From contig JBBRNH010000023.1 in NCBI GenBank assembly GCA_038230415.1, positions 1-64,000 of the forward strand: 64,000 bases of DNA, read 5' to 3'. This DNA comes from JBBRNH01 sp038230415. Its GTDB lineage: Bacteria; Bacteroidota; Bacteroidia; Cytophagales; Spirosomataceae. The position numbers were made by a program, and so were the translations under genes. The notes below the pieces were generated by a model. That model made no database searches, was not told the DNA's origin, and was given only the letters and a program-made list of their open reading frames with translations. Positions 10,168 to 18,667 of this stretch are shown in pieces (position 1 is the stretch's first letter; the number at the start of each line of letters is the position of its first letter).

Positions 10168-13100
10168 CTACTGCCGAACCACCTTCACGGTCTTGCGTTG
10201 CCGGTCGGTGCTGACCGTCAGCAGGTAAACCCCTGCCGACTTACCCAACCGCACCACCTGCCGCTCAACCATATTGGCCGACTCGACTGACTGACTATCA
10301 AGGCGTTGGCCCTGCATATCCAGTACGGACACCTGTACGGCCTGACCCTCTGCCCCGCGAATCTCAACCGTCACCGTCTCGTCACTGGTGGGGTTGCCAA
10401 ATACGGAGAGTTGCAACACGCTGGCCGGCTCAATACCCTGCCGGGCCTGACCACAGGCCGTGCGGAAGTCAAACGTAAACGTCACTTCTGAAGCTGGCTC
10501 GTCCACGTAGCGGCCCCGCAGGTTGATGAGTCGGTTGGCCGTGTTTGATTCGTTCCGCAATCCGTCTTCGATGCGCCGGTTGGTGGTGGTGTTGAAAACG
10601 CCGTTTACCACGCCAGGTGCCGAATATTCGACCGTCTTGCTCATGTCGCCCCCAATGCGCCCGAAGACAATATCGCCCGTTGTGCAGTTGTAGCTCACCA
10701 CCGTTACGGCCAACGGAGCAGCCATGGTAACGCTGCCGGCTGGCGCAATGGTGATGGTAAAACTGGCCCGCGCCGAGAGCGTACCGGGGTCGGTGGCCGT
10801 GATGGTTACGCTGAGTGGCGAACCAACCGTTGTTGACGGCGTTCCCGTAATGACCCGTGTTCCGGCATTGAAACTTAGTCCGTTGGCGGGCAAGCCCGTT
10901 GCCGAATACGTCAGCATATCGCCGTTGGGATCGCTGAACGCCGGAACCGTGTAGCTGAACGGCTGCCCAACGGTTGCCGACTGTGGCATGAGCATAGCCG
11001 CTATAGGAGCCGAATTAGACGCTACCGGCGACGCAATTTTCGACAAATCAAAACTGGCGAATACCGGGCGGTGGTCCGACGTAGTACTGGTTAGATCGCC
11101 CGAAATAGCCGAAAACGACGTTTGAATCCGGGTCGAATTTGGCACGTAGGCGTTGAATAACTCGTTCGAGACAACGATATGGTCTAAGAAACTCGTGCCT
11201 GACGCACCAAAAAACGAATTACAACCCGCCGTTTCCAAGCCTTTCGTCAGCACTGAGAAATTGGTAACGTCGTCCACAAATGGCTTGTAGGTCGAGTTTT
11301 GGCCCGTTGCGATTGACTTGGTCACGTAATCGTTGAAGTCACCGGCGATAATCAGGTTTGCCATCGGAAACTGCCCGCCCAATGAGCCAGGGCCAGTGCT
11401 GCTGTTGGTGAGCAGGTTATACAAATCCTGAACGTCCTGTTTCCGGCGGTTATAGTCTGCCGTTGCCGACCCCGACTTGGCGTGCAGACCCACAATGTTC
11501 AGTCGGCGCGTAACGCCGTTGATGGTGGCATCGGCCACAAACAGATACGGCAACCGGCCCGATCCCCAATTGTTGGGGGCCGATACTGTTGGCGTAGTGT
11601 TTGGGAAGCCGTAGTAATCAGACAGCAACGCCATTGCCGACACCGAGGTAACGGTGCTGGTTTTGTAGGCTACGCATACTTTCTGGGCTAAATTGGTTGG
11701 CCCAAATACAAATCCCTGGCTGGGCGTTTGCGTACACTCGTCCTGGAAGTAAAACGAGAATCGGTTTGAGCAAGACAGCGCGTAGCCCGGTGGCAGGTTG
11801 TTCTGCAACAGGGTCGCATCGCTCACTTCTTCCAGCACAAACACATCGGCATTAACGGCAGTCAGCACTTTATTCACGTTCTGGGCCTGGAGGAGTTCGT
11901 TGCCCGGCCCCTGATTCTGGTAGTTCAAATTACCCGACGGGCAGGCAATCGTACCAGCCGGTGCGCCAAAAAACTCGATGTTAAACGCGGCTAACTCAAA
12001 GGTTTGGTCCAATGAGAGCGTAGTATTGGCCGGGCCACCGCAAAACTGATCGCTGGGGGCTACTGCCGATGAACTCGGCACGTCGGTCAGAATCCGGGGC
12101 TGGAGCTGGATATTGTCGTTACCGGCTGTGGTGGCACCCGACAAAAAACGCTCGGCAATGCCCGTGATGTCAGATGTGGCCGGTTTGCTGGCTCCCAGCA
12201 GTTCAGAACTGCCATTGATGCGGAGAACCCCGGTTGCGGCCCCCACCGTAATCGGGTAGTTGGTGCCGCTGGTAAATGTCGCGCCCGGCCCGCCAATGGT
12301 GGCCGCCGTCACGGTTACTAATCTGCCCTGATTCGCGCTCAGTTGGTCAAGTGTTGTCAGCACCGGGGCCGGTACATTGGCTGTTGTTCCGGGCGTGATG
12401 GTGTAGGCCGATACGCCGTTGATTTCGACATACCCGGCAAAAACCGCGACTGGGCCGGTCAGCGTTACGAGGTCGCCGAGGTTGGCCGTTGTGCCGATGG
12501 GCGTAGCCGGAGAAGCCCCGCTATACACGCCGATACCGCCCGTTGCATCCTGAATATAAAACAGCCGACCGCCAAACTGCGAACTAACCGTAACCCGTCC
12601 CTGAATGTTGACCGTTTGCCCAACCTGCCCGCGTGCCGTGCCGATGGGGGTAAACGGAGACTGAGCAACCGTTGAACTAACCGTGCCGTTCAGTATCACA
12701 ACCGCCGAGGTGCTGTTTGAGCCGCTGAGCAGTAAAGTGCCGCTCTGTGGCCCCACCGCTGCCGTAGCGGCCAGACGAATTATAATTTGACTGGTAAATG
12801 AATTGGGTAAACTGATGAATGTGAACCGACTACTATACGAAGGCGGGCCGCTGAGACTTATTTCGTAGCCGCTTGAAACGCTGGCGGTGTAGGAACTGGG
12901 CGATAAGTTTGCCCCCGTCACAAACGCTGATTGCGGTGCTGATGCCGTTCCCTGGGTAGTTGTGAAGTTACTCAGAACCGTTGGGCTGGCCGTCAGCGAC
13001 GGCGAATTGGAAGCCGGAGCTGGATTAATCGTGAAGACAAAGGCAGTGCTGGCCGACAGACTGCCGGGGTCGGTGGCCGTAATGGTTACCCTAAACGGCG

Positions 13101-14016
13101 AGCCGACGGTGGTTGAAGGCGTACCGGAGATCACCCTGCCCACAAGCGATAAACCCGTTGGCAGGGTACTGGCCGAGAGCGTCAGCACATCGCCGTTGGC
13201 ATCGGTAAAGGTGTTGGCCGGCACAGTGTAGCTGTATGCCTGACCAACGGTGCCGGTTTGGGCCGGAATTGCGTTGGCCGCAACGGGAGCCTGCGGGGTG
13301 GTGCTGGCGGTGTAGGTCAGCACAAAATCGTCAATGCCGGTGGTGGGCCGGTTGCCGCTACCCGTCGAAGCAGTCAGGGCCGAAATCCTGATCCAGACTG
13401 GCCCGGCGTTGTTGTTGACAACGTTGCCTAATGCCGCCGAGATGGTGTTGTTGCTGGTTGCCGAGTTGCCGGTAGTGCCGGTGGTCAGGGCCGAGAATGC
13501 CGATGGACTGGCTCCGGTAGCATAGTCCACCGTCCAGGTTGTTTGCCGGGCAGACGAGGCATCCTGGCTCTGGAGTTTAAAATTCAGGGCCAGGTTTTGC
13601 AAGCCGGTAGTGTTGGCAATCTGCAACACAAACGACGCACCGGGTTCGCTGTCGGGGAACGTGGCACTGGTCTGACCCACCTGCCGAACGGCCAACGAGC
13701 GGTCGGTAGCGGCATTTTGCGTGGCTGCCGATGCCGCGAAGTCAATATCGCCCGAAGCCACATTGCGGAACTGGCCGGTGGTGAGCGTCCAGGCGGTTGG
13801 GGCCGACACGTAGGTAAGCGAGCTACCGAGGGCGGTTGCCGTTGCGCCGGTGCGAACGGTCCAGCCCGTTGGCAGTGCCGACCCAATGCCATCGAATGTT
13901 TCGGTGTAGGTGCCTGACGCTGGCAAGGTGACCTGGGCGTTTGCGCCTGCCGATAGTCCCAGAAAGACAATCAGCCCAGGCCAGACCCGCACCGTATTCT
14001 GTAAAAAACGTTGCAT
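10168..14016 (-). CDS. Secreted multidomain EEP-fold nuclease with T9SS sorting domain
   Basis: 1282 residues. The signal peptide (1-28) ends in GANAQ. An N-terminal beta-sandwich and cadherin-like/He_PIG module are followed by an Ig-like segment shared with the neighbouring nuclease and an OB-fold-like segment (RLFYIQDATGGIGVYSG). Next is a complete endonuclease/exonuclease/phosphatase domain, with AFNIEFFG, LEEVSD, VGLHAKSG, AGDFNDY, DHIVVS and SDHRPV (roughly nucleotides 11985 down to 11075). A second cadherin-like domain, a TYNC-like module and a C-terminal T9SS type A sorting domain follow (FGNPTSDETV to YLLTVSTDRQRKTVKVVRQ). It probably hydrolyses extracellular DNA or phosphoesters at the cell surface; the exact substrate cannot be read from sequence. 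It is transcribed after the 14087-17434 paralogue, with a 70-base gap. Confidence 0.9.
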   Translation of the reverse strand: MQRFLQNTVRVWPGLIVFLGLSAGANAQVTLPASGTYTETFDGIGSALPTGWTVRTGATATALGSSLTYVSAPTAWTLTTGQFRNVASGDIDFAASAATQNAATDRSLAVRQVGQTSATFPDSEPGASFVLQIANTTGLQNLALNFKLQSQDASSARQTTWTVDYATGASPSAFSALTTGTTGNSATSNNTISAALGNVVNNNAGPVWIRISALTASTGSGNRPTTGIDDFVLTYTASTTPQAPVAANAIPAQTGTVGQAYSYTVPANTFTDANGDVLTLSASTLPTGLSLVGRVISGTPSTTVGSPFRVTITATDPGSLSASTAFVFTINPAPASNSPSLTASPTVLSNFTTTQGTASAPQSAFVTGANLSPSSYTASVSSGYEISLSGPPSYSSRFTFISLPNSFTSQIIIRLAATAAVGPQSGTLLLSGSNSTSAVVILNGTVSSTVAQSPFTPIGTARGQVGQTVNIQGRVTVSSQFGGRLFYIQDATGGIGVYSGASPATPIGTTANLGDLVTLTGPVAVFAGYVEINGVSAYTITPGTTANVPAPVLTTLDQLSANQGRLVTVTAATIGGPGATFTSGTNYPITVGAATGVLRINGSSELLGASKPATSDITGIAERFLSGATTAGNDNIQLQPRILTDVPSSSAVAPSDQFCGGPANTTLSLDQTFELAAFNIEFFGAPAGTIACPSGNLNYQNQGPGNELLQAQNVNKVLTAVNADVFVLEEVSDATLLQNNLPPGYALSCSNRFSFYFQDECTQTPSQGFVFGPTNLAQKVCVAYKTSTVTSVSAMALLSDYYGFPNTTPTVSAPNNWGSGRLPYLFVADATINGVTRRLNIVGLHAKSGSATADYNRRKQDVQDLYNLLTNSSTGPGSLGGQFPMANLIIAGDFNDYVTKSIATGQNSTYKPFVDDVTNFSVLTKGLETAGCNSFFGASGTSFLDHIVVSNELFNAYVPNSTRIQTSFSAISGDLTSTTSDHRPVFASFDLSKIASPVASNSAPIAAMLMPQSATVGQPFSYTVPAFSDPNGDMLTYSATGLPANGLSFNAGTRVITGTPSTTVGSPLSVTITATDPGTLSARASFTITIAPAGSVTMAAPLAVTVVSYNCTTGDIVFGRIGGDMSKTVEYSAPGVVNGVFNTTTNRRIEDGLRNESNTANRLINLRGRYVDEPASEVTFTFDFRTACGQARQGIEPASVLQLSVFGNPTSDETVTVEIRGAEGQAVQVSVLDMQGQRLDSQSVESANMVERQVVRLGKSAGVYLLTVSTDRQRKTVKVVRQ
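12831..12911. repeat. 81-base block identical to 16264-16344
   Basis: It encodes the middle of an Ig-like module (YTASVSSGYEISLSGPPSYS). All 81 bases match the copy in the neighbouring nuclease gene, while flanking sequence has diverged at many sites. Confidence 0.95.
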
Positions 14017-14086
14017 GAAGTATGTTTTAATGGATTAACAAAACCTACTGTTACGGTACTATGTCCGTTCAGGTAGCCGGGCAAAG

Positions 14087-17000
14087 CTACGGATTCAACT
14101 GCAACCGGCCTGTAGCGTCGTAGGTCAGTTTACCGTTCACGTCGAGCAGCATATTTTTGGCATTAGCCAGATACCCGGCTGGCACGGTCACGACGTGCTT
14201 GATAGTCACGTTATCGGTAGCAGTCGGTACACTATTGCAGGCCCAAACGGTCGGGTCGTTCCAGGCACCGGCCTTTACCGTTACCATCCCACCGGCGCAG
14301 ATACTACCTAAGGCGAGACCAATAATTACCGGGTCGTGGTCAGAGGCACGAAACTGATCGGCGTTGTACAGACTGATGACCTGCGCCGGGGTTTTTGAGA
14401 CCGTGCTGGTAATCGTGACGTTATAATCCAAGTAATTGGGTTCGTCAGAATTGATGTGCCACTTATCGGCTCCCGCAATCTGGTTTTGCAAACTGGCCGA
14501 CCGCAGCCCGTGATCGAGTGCGCCCACCTGCCCGTCGAACACATACGAGTACGTTGTATTCGGCACTAAATTCGTGTAACCGGCAGTGTATAAGGTTGTT
14601 AGCGGGTCTTCCTGAGCGTAGGCGTTGAGGTCTCCGAGAATCAGGTAATCGGGGTCGTTGGTGCCGGTGGGTTTGGTGGCTAACCAATCGCGCAAATCCT
14701 GGGCCTGCCGGGTGCGGGTTCCGTTTGAGTTGCCCTGCCCGTCGTTGGCATCGGTATCACCGGCCCCGCCCGCGCTCGATCCTTTTGATTTCCAGTGGTT
14801 GGCAACAACGGTAAAAACCTCGCTGTTTGCGTTTTGCTGGAAGGTCTGCGCCAACGCCCGCCGATTAACCGCATCGAATGCCCCGGTGCCAAACGTAAAC
14901 GGGATGGCCGTTGTCGAGCCGATGGGCGTAACGGTTGCCGGTTTGTAGATAATGGCAACGGTGATCGCATCGGTAGAGATACAGCCCGAATTGATGAACG
15001 TGAACGAACCCGCCCCGGCCACCGCATTCAGGCCGTTGATTAAATCCTGAATCGCGCTGTTGGCCCCGAAGCCGTTGTTTTCCATTTCGTTGAGGCCCAT
15101 CACATCAACGCCCGATTGGACAATGGCCTGAATCGTTTTGTCGCGCTGGCGCGTAAACTCCTGGGCTGTGTTGGCTCCGCGCGGTGCTATTGCGGTGCCG
15201 CTACAGTTCGTGAAACTCGACCCGTTATCTAAGTCTTTGAAATAATTCAGGACGTTGAAACTGGCTACTTTCAGCGTGGCAACTCCTACACTTGGTGATG
15301 TTATCGGGCGCGGGTTGGTTGGCTGAAAATTCACGCCCGTTGCGGTCTGTAGCCGGTAACTGCCAAACCGATGATCGAGAATAGCCGTAATGCCCGGTAC
15401 TGCATCGCCCCCGCGCAGGGTGTTGCTGGCACTCAGGGGATTACCACCCCGGCCAAGAATAATATTGGGCGGGTTTTGTGCGCCACTGCCATCGTCCAGG
15501 ACAATACTTCGCCGGGCATTATCGGCTAAGTGGGTTGCGTATCCCGGCACACTCGGCGCATAAAACTGGGTATATTGATCTAATCGTGAATCCGTACCGG
15601 CCACATCATTCAGCCCGCCCGACGATAAAACCACCGACCCATATCGGCCCAGTTCAAAATACTCCGTTACCACTAAGCTACCGCTGCTGGCACTGGCCGT
15701 AACCAACATTCCCTCATACCGTTCGAGGTCGGCCACGTTTGCCACCGGAAACGTCAGGGGCGTTAGCGCAGGCAGGGCGTTGGCTCCCAGATTCAGCACA
15801 CTCGTCGGGGTAATTTGGGTCAGCGTAACGCCCGTTGATGTGAACTCGGTTACGGTACCCGCCACCCGGACTTTATCGCCAACGTTACCCGTGAACAGGT
15901 TTGATGGGTCATACACGAAAATACCCTCTGAGGTGAGTGGGTTGCCGTCGCTGTCGGCATCCTCTTCCTGCACATAAAAACCGGCTAAGGCCGTTGCACC
16001 GGGGAACGCCCGCGTCACAATGCCTTCGATGGTGCGGGTGCCGGTCAGGGCGGCTGCTGTGCCGGTTCCCTGAATAGCACTGATAAACGTGATGCCGCTG
16101 GCGGTAGAACTCACCGTGCCGCTCAATGTCACAGCCGCCGAGGTGCTGTTTGAGCCAGTGATGAGTAAGGTGCCGCTCTGTGGCCCTGTGGCTGCCGTAG
16201 CGGTCAGGCGAACCACAATTTCATTCGTAAACGAATTGGGTAATCCGCTGAATGTGAATTGATTACTATACGAAGGCGGGCCGCTGAGACTTATTTCGTA
16301 GCCGCTTGAAACGCTGGCGGTGTAGGAACTGGGCGATAAGTTTGACCCCATCACAAACGCTGATTGCGGTGCCGATGCCGTTCCCTGCGTGGCACTGAAA
16401 CCGCTCAACGCGCCGGGCATGGCCGATAACGTTGGGGCATTCGGGTCAAGGGTGTTTCCGCTCACCGTTACAGTCTGGGCGGTTGCGCCGGTACTGTTGT
16501 TGGTGATCGTTCCGGTAAAGGCACCGATTGCCGCGCCCGTCAGCCGCACCCGAATGGCCGCATTGGCCGTACCGCCCGATTGGGTCACGGTCAGGCTGTT
16601 GAGGAACGTGATACCATCCAGACTGACCTGATAGCCCGTCGGGGCTGCTACCTGCACATCGGCTGTGAGGGCCGCGCCCGTCAGTGTGTAGGTCTGCACC
16701 GGAGACGGTGTTCCAACCGGCGTACTGAAACCGGATAACGTAACGGGGTTAGCGGTGAGAGTTGGGCCTGGTACTGTGCCTGTTACGGTGAGATTATCAA
16801 CCGAAATTTTAGGTCGTGACCCGGTGCTGCCGCCCGTTCCATTGTGGTAATACAGGCGAAATCGTGCCGTTGATGAATTATTGAAAGAGGCTGGTAATGT
16901 GACGGATAGAGTAGCAGAACCGGCCACGTTGTTGGTTGCCGAAAAGCTGGTTAACTCAGTAAACGTGGTTCCGTTGGTTGATCCATACACCCGTAGCGTT

Positions 17001-17434
17001 CCTACCCGGTTTCCTGTACTGTTAGCAACAGACGCTGCATCTAAACTCAGTGTGCCAGCGTTCAGACCCGTAAAGTCTACCAGAAAATCAAAAGCTGTGC
17101 TGGTCGTATTGTCGGTTGCTCCGGTTGATAAAAGTAAAATAGTACCCGTTCCTTTTTGAACGCCACCCGATGTTGAGCTTGTAAACGTGGCTGATGATGC
17201 AGTGATTCTTGTTGCATCGGGTATAGCAGCCGTTCCGCCGATGGCAACACTCGAAAAACGATTTGCGCCCGTACCAGCCGCAAAATTATTAGTCCAGTTA
17301 GCGATGTCCGCGAAGTTCTCCGTGTAGGTATAGCCTGGTTGTGAAGCTAACGGAACTGGAGCCTGCGCCCACGCGCCCGCCGAAACGCCCAAAAAGGCGA
17401 TGAGCCACCTGGTTTTTTGTAATAGTTGCTGCAT
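14087..17434 (-). CDS. Secreted ExeM/NucH-like extracellular endonuclease
   Basis: 1115 residues from the ATG at 17434. An upstream in-frame ATG at 17482 would add 16 residues before the signal peptide, so the later start is preferred. The signal peptide MQQLLQKTRWLIAFLG ends at WAQ. It is followed by a lectin-like beta-sandwich, Ig-like modules, and an OB-fold/lamin-tail-like segment (GFYVQEEDADSDGNP). The EEP nuclease domain has SFNVLNYF, GLNEMEN, VANHWKSKG, ILGDLNAY, DHGLRSASL and SDHDPV, the full motif set of the ExeM/NucH family. The C-terminus is a short segment containing WNDPTVWACNSVPTATDNV, ending in LQLNP. No T9SS type A sorting domain is visible, unlike its neighbour. Its likely job is degrading extracellular DNA for phosphate or nucleosides. 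Confidence 0.9.
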   Translation of the reverse strand: MQQLLQKTRWLIAFLGVSAGAWAQAPVPLASQPGYTYTENFADIANWTNNFAAGTGANRFSSVAIGGTAAIPDATRITASSATFTSSTSGGVQKGTGTILLLSTGATDNTTSTAFDFLVDFTGLNAGTLSLDAASVANSTGNRVGTLRVYGSTNGTTFTELTSFSATNNVAGSATLSVTLPASFNNSSTARFRLYYHNGTGGSTGSRPKISVDNLTVTGTVPGPTLTANPVTLSGFSTPVGTPSPVQTYTLTGAALTADVQVAAPTGYQVSLDGITFLNSLTVTQSGGTANAAIRVRLTGAAIGAFTGTITNNSTGATAQTVTVSGNTLDPNAPTLSAMPGALSGFSATQGTASAPQSAFVMGSNLSPSSYTASVSSGYEISLSGPPSYSNQFTFSGLPNSFTNEIVVRLTATAATGPQSGTLLITGSNSTSAAVTLSGTVSSTASGITFISAIQGTGTAAALTGTRTIEGIVTRAFPGATALAGFYVQEEDADSDGNPLTSEGIFVYDPSNLFTGNVGDKVRVAGTVTEFTSTGVTLTQITPTSVLNLGANALPALTPLTFPVANVADLERYEGMLVTASASSGSLVVTEYFELGRYGSVVLSSGGLNDVAGTDSRLDQYTQFYAPSVPGYATHLADNARRSIVLDDGSGAQNPPNIILGRGGNPLSASNTLRGGDAVPGITAILDHRFGSYRLQTATGVNFQPTNPRPITSPSVGVATLKVASFNVLNYFKDLDNGSSFTNCSGTAIAPRGANTAQEFTRQRDKTIQAIVQSGVDVMGLNEMENNGFGANSAIQDLINGLNAVAGAGSFTFINSGCISTDAITVAIIYKPATVTPIGSTTAIPFTFGTGAFDAVNRRALAQTFQQNANSEVFTVVANHWKSKGSSAGGAGDTDANDGQGNSNGTRTRQAQDLRDWLATKPTGTNDPDYLILGDLNAYAQEDPLTTLYTAGYTNLVPNTTYSYVFDGQVGALDHGLRSASLQNQIAGADKWHINSDEPNYLDYNVTITSTVSKTPAQVISLYNADQFRASDHDPVIIGLALGSICAGGMVTVKAGAWNDPTVWACNSVPTATDNVTIKHVVTVPAGYLANAKNMLLDVNGKLTYDATGRLQLNP
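16264..16344. repeat. 81-base block identical to 12831-12911
   Basis: Partner of the block in the downstream nuclease gene. The perfect identity includes synonymous positions, which suggests recent duplication or gene conversion. Confidence 0.95.
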
Positions 17435-17506
17435 AAAATGGATTAGTTTGATAGGTGTAAAAGTAGGGCAAACCCCACGCATGCCTGTTACGCCAATGTT
17501 AAGCTA

Positions 17507-18589
17507 TCAGCCTGCCGTTCGTAACACGCTGATTAGCTGGCTTATCTGTTCAGTGGAAGTCGCCGGGAAGTTGGCAATTCTGATTTGGCTGTCTTTGGCT
17601 TCGCCATAACCGCTACCCACAATCAGCCCGGCATTTTTGGTGGCCGCCATCACTGCCGATGCCGGTTTGGTGGTGTTTGCCACAAGCACCGTGGCCGACC
17701 GATGCGCGGCTATCTGCACCGATGGCGAATAACCGTCGGCAGTATCGAAGAATTTGTAAAGCAGTTTAGCTTTTTCGTCGGTCTGTTTGCGGATGGTTTC
17801 GATACCGATGCGGTTAAAGTCTTCGCAGATTTTGCCGAGCAGGTAAATAAACAGCACATTGGGCGTGGCCGGGGTTTCAAACGTGCGGTAGTGTTTCCAG
17901 AGCGTCGGCAGGTTGTGGTGCGCCCCGATGGTCATTGACTCGTATTTCTGCAACCGTTCGGCTTTCTCCAAACACCGTTCGTTGGCAATCCAGATACCGA
18001 GTCCGGCGGGCATCCCGAAGCCTTTCTGCACCGAAAAAAACGCCGAATCCACCAATGAATAATCTAAATCTGGATACGGGGCCGATGACACCATATCCAC
18101 GCAAAACAGTTTTTTGGGGTATTTGCGCTTGAGCCGGTGAATGTCGTTGACCCGCAGTTGCACTCCGCCCGATGTTTCGTTTTGGGTCAGGCAGACCAAT
18201 TCAGCGTATTCGGGTATGTCAATCTCGGCGTAATCGAATCCTTCGCCCATCGGCTTTTCCTGCACGTGGGCAAACTTGTGCAGGCTCTGGGCGTAATCAA
18301 AAAACTTCCGGGAAAATGAGCCGTTTACGAGGTGAAAACTCTCATGCTCTACGCAGTTGAGCAGCACCCGTTCCCAGACTTCCGAGGCCGAACCCGTGAA
18401 GAAAATTCCGTGCGTTTCGGGAATGTTCAGCAAGGCCCGCAGGTGTTCATTGGTAAATTTATATATATCCCGAAACTGCTGACTCCGGTGTGAGATCGAG
18501 CCAATCTGCTCGTCCATCGCCGTTTGCAGGTGTTTGGCGAACGTCGGGTATAATTCGGCGGGGCCGGGAGTGAAGTAGGTTTGTTTCAT
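17507..18589 (-). CDS. serC: Class V aminotransferase, probable phosphoserine aminotransferase
   Basis: 360 residues, the usual length of SerC. The PLP-binding lysine is K189 in FFSVQKGFGMPAG. Other fold type I landmarks are TGSASEVWERV (about 65-75), TQNETSGG (135-142) and CVDMVSSAPY (163-172). It would convert 3-phosphohydroxypyruvate and glutamate to phosphoserine. The assignment rests largely on its place directly downstream of a gene encoding both other enzymes of the pathway. By sequence it is not the common E. coli-type SerC, and other class V aminotransferases (alanine-glyoxylate type) remain possible. Confidence 0.78.
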   Translation of the reverse strand: MKQTYFTPGPAELYPTFAKHLQTAMDEQIGSISHRSQQFRDIYKFTNEHLRALLNIPETHGIFFTGSASEVWERVLLNCVEHESFHLVNGSFSRKFFDYAQSLHKFAHVQEKPMGEGFDYAEIDIPEYAELVCLTQNETSGGVQLRVNDIHRLKRKYPKKLFCVDMVSSAPYPDLDYSLVDSAFFSVQKGFGMPAGLGIWIANERCLEKAERLQKYESMTIGAHHNLPTLWKHYRTFETPATPNVLFIYLLGKICEDFNRIGIETIRKQTDEKAKLLYKFFDTADGYSPSVQIAAHRSATVLVANTTKPASAVMAATKNAGLIVGSGYGEAKDSQIRIANFPATSTEQISQLISVLRTAG

Positions 18590-18608
18590 AAATTAGGGGT
18601 CAGTGCCA

Positions 18609-18664
18609 AGTGGTTAGTGGCGAGCGCTTCGCCCGGTAGGGCTAACGACTTGCCACTAACCACT
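18609..18664. repeat. Intergenic inverted repeat between the ser genes
   Basis: Perfect 13-base arms (AGTGGTTAGTGGC at 18609-18621, complement at 18652-18664) enclose a 30-base loop. It fills the gap between the SerB-SerA and aminotransferase genes. It has no T-run, so it looks more like a dispersed palindromic repeat or a processing hairpin than a terminator. Confidence 0.75.
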
Positions 18665-18667
18665 GAA

